Part shown: positions 55,570 through 59,346 of the stretch, in pieces
Position numbering within the stretch: the first letter of the stretch is position 1
How the letters are laid out: each line of letters starts with the position of its first letter
Assembly (NCBI GenBank): GCA_016211105.1
Contig: JACQSX010000050.1
Coordinates: forward strand, 1-59,346
DNA from: Acidobacteriota bacterium
Lineage (GTDB): Bacteria; Acidobacteriota; UBA6911; JACQSX01
Length of the DNA: 59,346 nucleotides
Reading direction: 5' to 3'
The notes under the pieces: generated by a model
What the model saw: only the letters and a program-made list of their open reading frames with translations
Databases searched by the model: none
What the model was told of the DNA's origin: nothing
Made by a program: the position numbers and the translations under genes

Positions 55570-55995
55570 TTAGGAACTATGAATCATGAGTTCCTTGTCC
55601 CCCAGCCCCCAGGTTTGAGGCGTCGTCAACTCAATACTGTTTCCTGCCGGATCGCGGAAATAGATGGAGTTGCCCCCTCCAGGCCATGAGATTTCCGCTT
55701 CGATTGCCACACCTTGTTCATTGAGGTATTTGCGCCACCTTGAAATCTCGTCCTCATCAACGGCGAAGGCAACATGTCCGGGCCCGGTCGCGCCGTGCAC
55801 CGGTACATTCGATTCCGATTGTAAAGTTTGCACAGGATTGAACAATAAAAAGACACTGTCGCCGCAATAAAAAAAGACGTGGCGATGCGCAACTCGGGAC
55901 AAGGGTTTTAAACCCAAGACCCGCGTGTAAAATGTTTGCGCAACCGCAAGATCATCGACATAAAGGCAGGTTTCCAGCACCCGTTTGACTTGCAT
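55570..55995 (-). CDS. VOC-superfamily (glyoxalase/bleomycin-resistance fold) protein
   Basis: A 141-residue protein with the two beta-alpha-beta-beta-beta modules of the vicinal oxygen chelate fold: ETCLYVDDLAVAQTFYTRVL and GHVAFAVDEDEISRWRKYL, ending in GGGNSIYFRDPAGNSIEL with the metal-ligand Glu. It may be a dioxygenase, lyase or fosfomycin-type protein; nothing nearby decides. It is convergent with the acetyltransferase gene. Confidence 0.9.
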   Translation of the reverse strand: MQVKRVLETCLYVDDLAVAQTFYTRVLGLKPLSRVAHRHVFFYCGDSVFLLFNPVQTLQSESNVPVHGATGPGHVAFAVDEDEISRWRKYLNEQGVAIEAEISWPGGGNSIYFRDPAGNSIELTTPQTWGLGDKELMIHSS

Positions 55996-56097
55996 TATCC
56001 CGTGTCCCCTAAACTGATTATGAACTTTTCAACACCCAGTTCGTCATCCCTTGGGCAGCTAGAATTTTCCGTTCGCGAGCCAGTCGAGTTTTTTACT

Positions 56098-58539
56098 TCA
56101 TGGAGTAGCGGTAGATTCTCCATGAATGCTGACCTCCCTTTGCAGATCCCCCACCTGGATTCGAAAGATGTTGTTGCCCGGCGCTAATCGAAGATTGACA
56201 CCCCAGGCACCCGGAATGTCGGAGTCAAGCGCTACGACGTCGATGACCGCTCCGTCTCCAGAAATAGTTGTCACGAGGGGCTCAACATTCAGGAGGGCAA
56301 CTCCAGAGCTGTCGGTCACCCGAAAAATGATGGCTCCTCTCGAAACGATGCCCGCAGTTGCGCTTTCATTGGCGCTCAAGATCGTTAAGAAATCAGGAAC
56401 GTCAGACGGTACGGCATACCAATAAGGGATGCGAGCTTGAGCCTCTGTCTGGCCGGCGCGAATCTGTAAAAAGCCTTGGTATTCGCCCGGATTGAGACTG
56501 GATGCCGAAAAGCGTACCGTCACGTTGGCGGAGCTGCCCGGATCCAATTGGAAGGTATCCGTAGAGACGGAGGGCGCCGGACCGTCCGCACGGGGAGAGA
56601 TCGAAATCGTAAACGTGTCCGAAGCGGCTCCCGCATTGGAAATTATCAAATCCTTCACCACATCCGGCGACGCATTTCCGACGCCAAAGCTCAATGAGGT
56701 GGGATAGGCGGCCACCATGCCTTGCAGCGAGGACGCCAAATTCAACAATCCGGCGCCGGCTTGCTGCACCCGCGCCTCCTCATTCGAGCCTAATAAGAAC
56801 GGACTAGCGCTGTTAATCAGCAAGGATCGATACTGCTGAAAAGAGAGGCCCGGACGGGCTGCTTTCAATACAGCCGCCGCTCCGGCCACCAATGGAGAGG
56901 AGAAGCTGGTACCGTCAATATCGAGGTACCCAGTCTCGTGAAAGAGCTCGGAATCGCTGTCCAACCTCTGTGTGGCAGTGTATACCGATGTACCGACCGC
57001 CAAGAGATCAGGCTTGATGGTGTCGTCCACGTTTGGACCTCGGCTGCTGAAATCGGCGAGACGATTCGAATCGACAGGAACGGGCCCGATGGAAAACTGG
57101 AGCGCCGCGGAAAGCTGCGCCGTTGTTTCCAACTGCCGCTTGATCTGAATACCGTTGGCGTGACTGACCATCACCGCAGGCAGAGTTGCCGTTCTGACGT
57201 CCATAATGATCGGATCTGGCCTCGCAGCATCCGTATAGACAATGGCGGCCACAGCGCCAGCTTCCTGCGCGTTATTCAGCTTGATTTCAAAGAAGCACTC
57301 GCCCCGAAGAATAAAGGCAATCCGTCCGCTAAGACTCTCGGTGGGAAGATCCTGGCAGGCGAGACCAGTTGGATCGAGCGTAGAAACGTCCAATAAGGGT
57401 CCCGTGATAGAGCTCATCGGATCGGGGCCGTTACCGGGGATCGCCGGAACGGAATAGGACCCTTCTACTGTTACCGAACCAGCGAAAATCCGGTCGTTCA
57501 CGGAAGCGCCCACCGTGATGGCAGACGCAGTGGTACCGGGGGAATTGATCGTATTGGGATTAGAGCCCTCGTTTCCGGCGGCTACGACTACCAGGACGCC
57601 CGCCATGGCGGCTTCTTCGACGGCTTCATCAAGGATATCTTCGACAGGCCTGCGCGCCAGGAGATCGCCAAAACTCATGTTGACTGCATCCATCCCATCG
57701 GCCACGGCATCGTCCAAGGCCTTCAACATGACGGCATCATCTGAGAGAAGCTCGTCAATCCTGGTGCCAAGAAAAACTTTGTAGTTACCCAGGTAGGCCT
57801 TCGGAGCCACGCCGGCAATAACACCGAAAGGACCCGTATTCGGAACACCGGCAGCCGCCATTGCGACGGCCGTCCCATGACCGTTATGATCGCCAGCCGA
57901 GGTTGGATCCCTGGGATTCAATAAATAGCCGTAATTTCGGGCCACAATAACCTTGTGATTAGTCCAGACAACATCGGAGTCTCCATTGACCCGTGGAAAA
58001 CCATCGGGGACGGGGAGTGAATCATCCTGAAAACCAGGATGCGTCGAATCGATTCCTGTATCCAAAATGCCAATTTTGATGCCAGCTCCCGCAGAATCGA
58101 TCCCTCCTATCTGTGCCCAAGCGTCCGGGACCTTGTGCAGAGGAAGAGCATGGTCCAGCAAAGGCTTGATCCTACGTACGGGGTGCACCCGAACCACCCC
58201 AGGTATGGAGGCAAGCAGCGGAGCTTTGGCGTCGGGAACATGCACGATCAGGGCGTTGGCTACCGTCTCTACCGCGTCCACCACCTCTGCTCCGAGTCGT
58301 TGTAACTCCTGGCGGGCCTGTAGCTGTTCAGTTCGAATCTGGGCACGCCGTTCCGGCGCGTTCTCACCTCCCCGTTTGGACAAGTAACGCGCCGCCGGAT
58401 GCTCACTCAATTCGACAATGTAGCGGCCGGAAAGAACTTCGGCCTCAAGGGGAAACTGGAAGACGATAATCGCTAAACTAACTGCGAAAAGGCCCGGCAG
58501 GAGACGCGACACAAGATTCCGACGCGTTTTGATCCTCAT
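56098..58539 (-). CDS. Secreted subtilisin-like serine protease (S8) with PA insert
   Basis: A protein of about 813 residues. After a signal (LLPGLFAVSLAIIVFQFPLE) comes an inhibitor-I9-like propeptide, then the S8 domain with Asp in GILDTGIDSTHPG, His in DHNGHGTAVA and Ser in DIDGTSFSSPLVAGAAA. A PA-type insert (about 390-480) lies between His and Ser. C-terminal beta-sandwich domains follow (VTVRFSASSLNPGEYQGFLQ and later). The predicted role is extracellular protein degradation. ATG at 58539 puts the signal peptide directly at the start (MRIKTRRNLVSRLL). Confidence 0.92.
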   Translation of the reverse strand: MRIKTRRNLVSRLLPGLFAVSLAIIVFQFPLEAEVLSGRYIVELSEHPAARYLSKRGGENAPERRAQIRTEQLQARQELQRLGAEVVDAVETVANALIVHVPDAKAPLLASIPGVVRVHPVRRIKPLLDHALPLHKVPDAWAQIGGIDSAGAGIKIGILDTGIDSTHPGFQDDSLPVPDGFPRVNGDSDVVWTNHKVIVARNYGYLLNPRDPTSAGDHNGHGTAVAMAAAGVPNTGPFGVIAGVAPKAYLGNYKVFLGTRIDELLSDDAVMLKALDDAVADGMDAVNMSFGDLLARRPVEDILDEAVEEAAMAGVLVVVAAGNEGSNPNTINSPGTTASAITVGASVNDRIFAGSVTVEGSYSVPAIPGNGPDPMSSITGPLLDVSTLDPTGLACQDLPTESLSGRIAFILRGECFFEIKLNNAQEAGAVAAIVYTDAARPDPIIMDVRTATLPAVMVSHANGIQIKRQLETTAQLSAALQFSIGPVPVDSNRLADFSSRGPNVDDTIKPDLLAVGTSVYTATQRLDSDSELFHETGYLDIDGTSFSSPLVAGAAAVLKAARPGLSFQQYRSLLINSASPFLLGSNEEARVQQAGAGLLNLASSLQGMVAAYPTSLSFGVGNASPDVVKDLIISNAGAASDTFTISISPRADGPAPSVSTDTFQLDPGSSANVTVRFSASSLNPGEYQGFLQIRAGQTEAQARIPYWYAVPSDVPDFLTILSANESATAGIVSRGAIIFRVTDSSGVALLNVEPLVTTISGDGAVIDVVALDSDIPGAWGVNLRLAPGNNIFRIQVGDLQREVSIHGESTATP

Positions 58540-58638
58540 ATCTTCCCCCAACAATCAGAAAAGGATTCCACGATCTGTAAGTCGCTCTTCCTCCCGACTC
58601 CTATCCTTTTAATATCTGTCATACCTCCCTCGAGCCCT

Positions 58639-58902
58639 CTACTTACAAACCACTGATTTCGGAGGAGTATTCTCACACTGAATTAACTCGGACATCCCGC
58701 TGGTAATCTGCCCACAAGCCGCGGTCACAGCAGTGCGCAAAGCGTCCTCCTGGGTCGCTCCGGAAGCACGAGTGGTGACAGAACGTCCTTTATACTCGAA
58801 AACAATTTCGCATTCATGCCGCACTGAAGAAATAGTCAGGTAATAAAACAAACCACTGACCAGCAGGACGGCCAAAAAAATAAGAGCCAGTCTTTTCGCC
58901 AT
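58639..58902 (-). CDS. Small exported or membrane-anchored protein of unknown function
   Basis: An 87-residue protein: a hydrophobic N-terminus (LALIFLAVLLVSGLFYYLTI) and a small domain with four cysteines (RHECEIVFEYKGR; AACGQITSGMSELIQCEN; VVCK), which may form two disulfides. I do not recognise the family. It lies about 100 bases upstream of the secreted protease on the same strand, but no functional link can be claimed. Confidence 0.6.
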   Translation of the reverse strand: MAKRLALIFLAVLLVSGLFYYLTISSVRHECEIVFEYKGRSVTTRASGATQEDALRTAVTAACGQITSGMSELIQCENTPPKSVVCK

Positions 58903-58985
58903 CGTTCAGGTGTTTTTCCTATGTCCCAAAAAGAAGTATCCGATAAAGTAGTTTATAAGGCATCGCATTGCAAGGCGACGACAAA

Positions 58986-59346
58986 ATGAAGGCGCAGGAA
59001 TTTATCAAGAAGATTACGGTCAACGCCCAGCAACTCAGCTATATCGAGCGAGGAGAGGGCGATCCGCTTGTCTTTGTTCACGGCAGTCTCAGCGATTTTC
59101 GTACTTGGAGCTCCCAAATCCGATCCTTTTCGCGACTCTATCGCGTGATCGCTTACAGCCAGCGCTACCACTATCCCAACCACTCGGTCGGAAGTGCTGT
59201 CGATTATTCGCCCTTGGCCCATGCTGAGGATCTTGCCGAGCTGGTCAAATCTCTCAAACTCGGACCGATTCACGTAGTCGCATCGTCCTACGGGGCTTAC
59301 ACGGCGCTGTTTTTGGCAATTGGACATTCGGAGTTAGTCCGCACAT
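58986..59346 (+). CDS. Alpha/beta hydrolase, cut by the window end
   Basis: The first about 120 residues of an alpha/beta hydrolase: ERGEGDPLVFVHGSLSDFRT with the oxyanion HG, and the nucleophile elbow VVASSYGAY (Ser-Tyr-Gly with Ala in place of the usual first Gly). The remaining acid and histidine lie beyond the window. The start ATG at 58986 has no strong ribosome-binding site. Substrate unknown. Confidence 0.85.
   Translation, partial: MKAQEFIKKITVNAQQLSYIERGEGDPLVFVHGSLSDFRTWSSQIRSFSRLYRVIAYSQRYHYPNHSVGSAVDYSPLAHAEDLAELVKSLKLGPIHVVASSYGAYTALFLAIGHSELVRT

Noticed and set aside
1..59346. CRISPR array or complete rRNA/tRNA genes
   Set aside because: No regularly spaced repeats and no complete structural RNA were seen on either strand; only the half tRNA-Asn is present.

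Overview
The window looks like a chromosomal piece of a Gram-negative, probably acidobacterial, genome. Supporting this are a two-membrane assembly set (TamB-like, BamA-like with several POTRA repeats, SurA-like), a lipoprotein signal, the AmrB/Memo protein, an ECF sigma/anti-sigma/PDZ operon, and TPR and S8-protease relatives of the kind common in Acidobacteriota. The phylum is an inference from gene content; no rRNA, tRNA array or other direct marker is present.

Region 1 (about 1-13.5 kb) is a decaying defence and mobile island. The left part is a graveyard: a 70-bp scrap of a methyltransferase gene fused directly to the 3' end of a TPR gene, a HigBA-type module whose toxin is cut to 39 codons while antitoxin and operator remain, the 3' half of a tRNA-Asn gene (a likely attachment site), and a Panacea-domain gene with a frameshifted partner. 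The right part, all on the minus strand, reads as one tightly packed operon: a BPTD_3080/type III-like restriction subunit, a DUF4258 toxin-like gene, a frameshifted DUF2283 antitoxin-like gene, a truncated methyltransferase (mod1), TcmP, its DUF5131 three-Cys partner, a second methyltransferase (mod2) split by an 8-bp tandem duplication, and a SIR2-like gene. Just beyond the SIR2 gene lies another piece of a mod 3' end. The simplest reading is that a tcmP-DUF5131-mod2-SIR2 cassette sits inside an older mod gene. IS630 and IS1634 transposase relics mark the right edge.

Region 2 (13.5-31.9 kb) is core housekeeping: uvrB-aroA-aroK in an overlapping operon, an MltD-like transglycosylase on the other strand, the proteostasis group clpB-hsp20-htpX, amrB, yebC-ruvC, a substrate-binding lipoprotein, truA, and uppS-cdsA-dxr followed by rseP (isoprenoid and phospholipid precursors, site-2 protease).

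Region 3 (32-42.4 kb) holds a 2-phosphoglycerate kinase-like protein with two ATP-cone domains, an anti-sigma kinase/STAS antagonist pair, and the coupled envelope operon tamB-bamA-surA, in which each stop codon overlaps the next start.

Region 4 (42.5-59.3 kb) carries dtd, a minus-strand nudix-plsC-M24 peptidase operon, polA, an ECF sigma/zinc anti-sigma/degenerate HtrA operon, uvrA, a deoxyhypusine-synthase-like gene, a GNAT acetyltransferase, a VOC protein, a secreted subtilase, a small secreted protein and the start of an alpha/beta hydrolase cut by the window end. No CRISPR array, complete tRNA or rRNA was seen.
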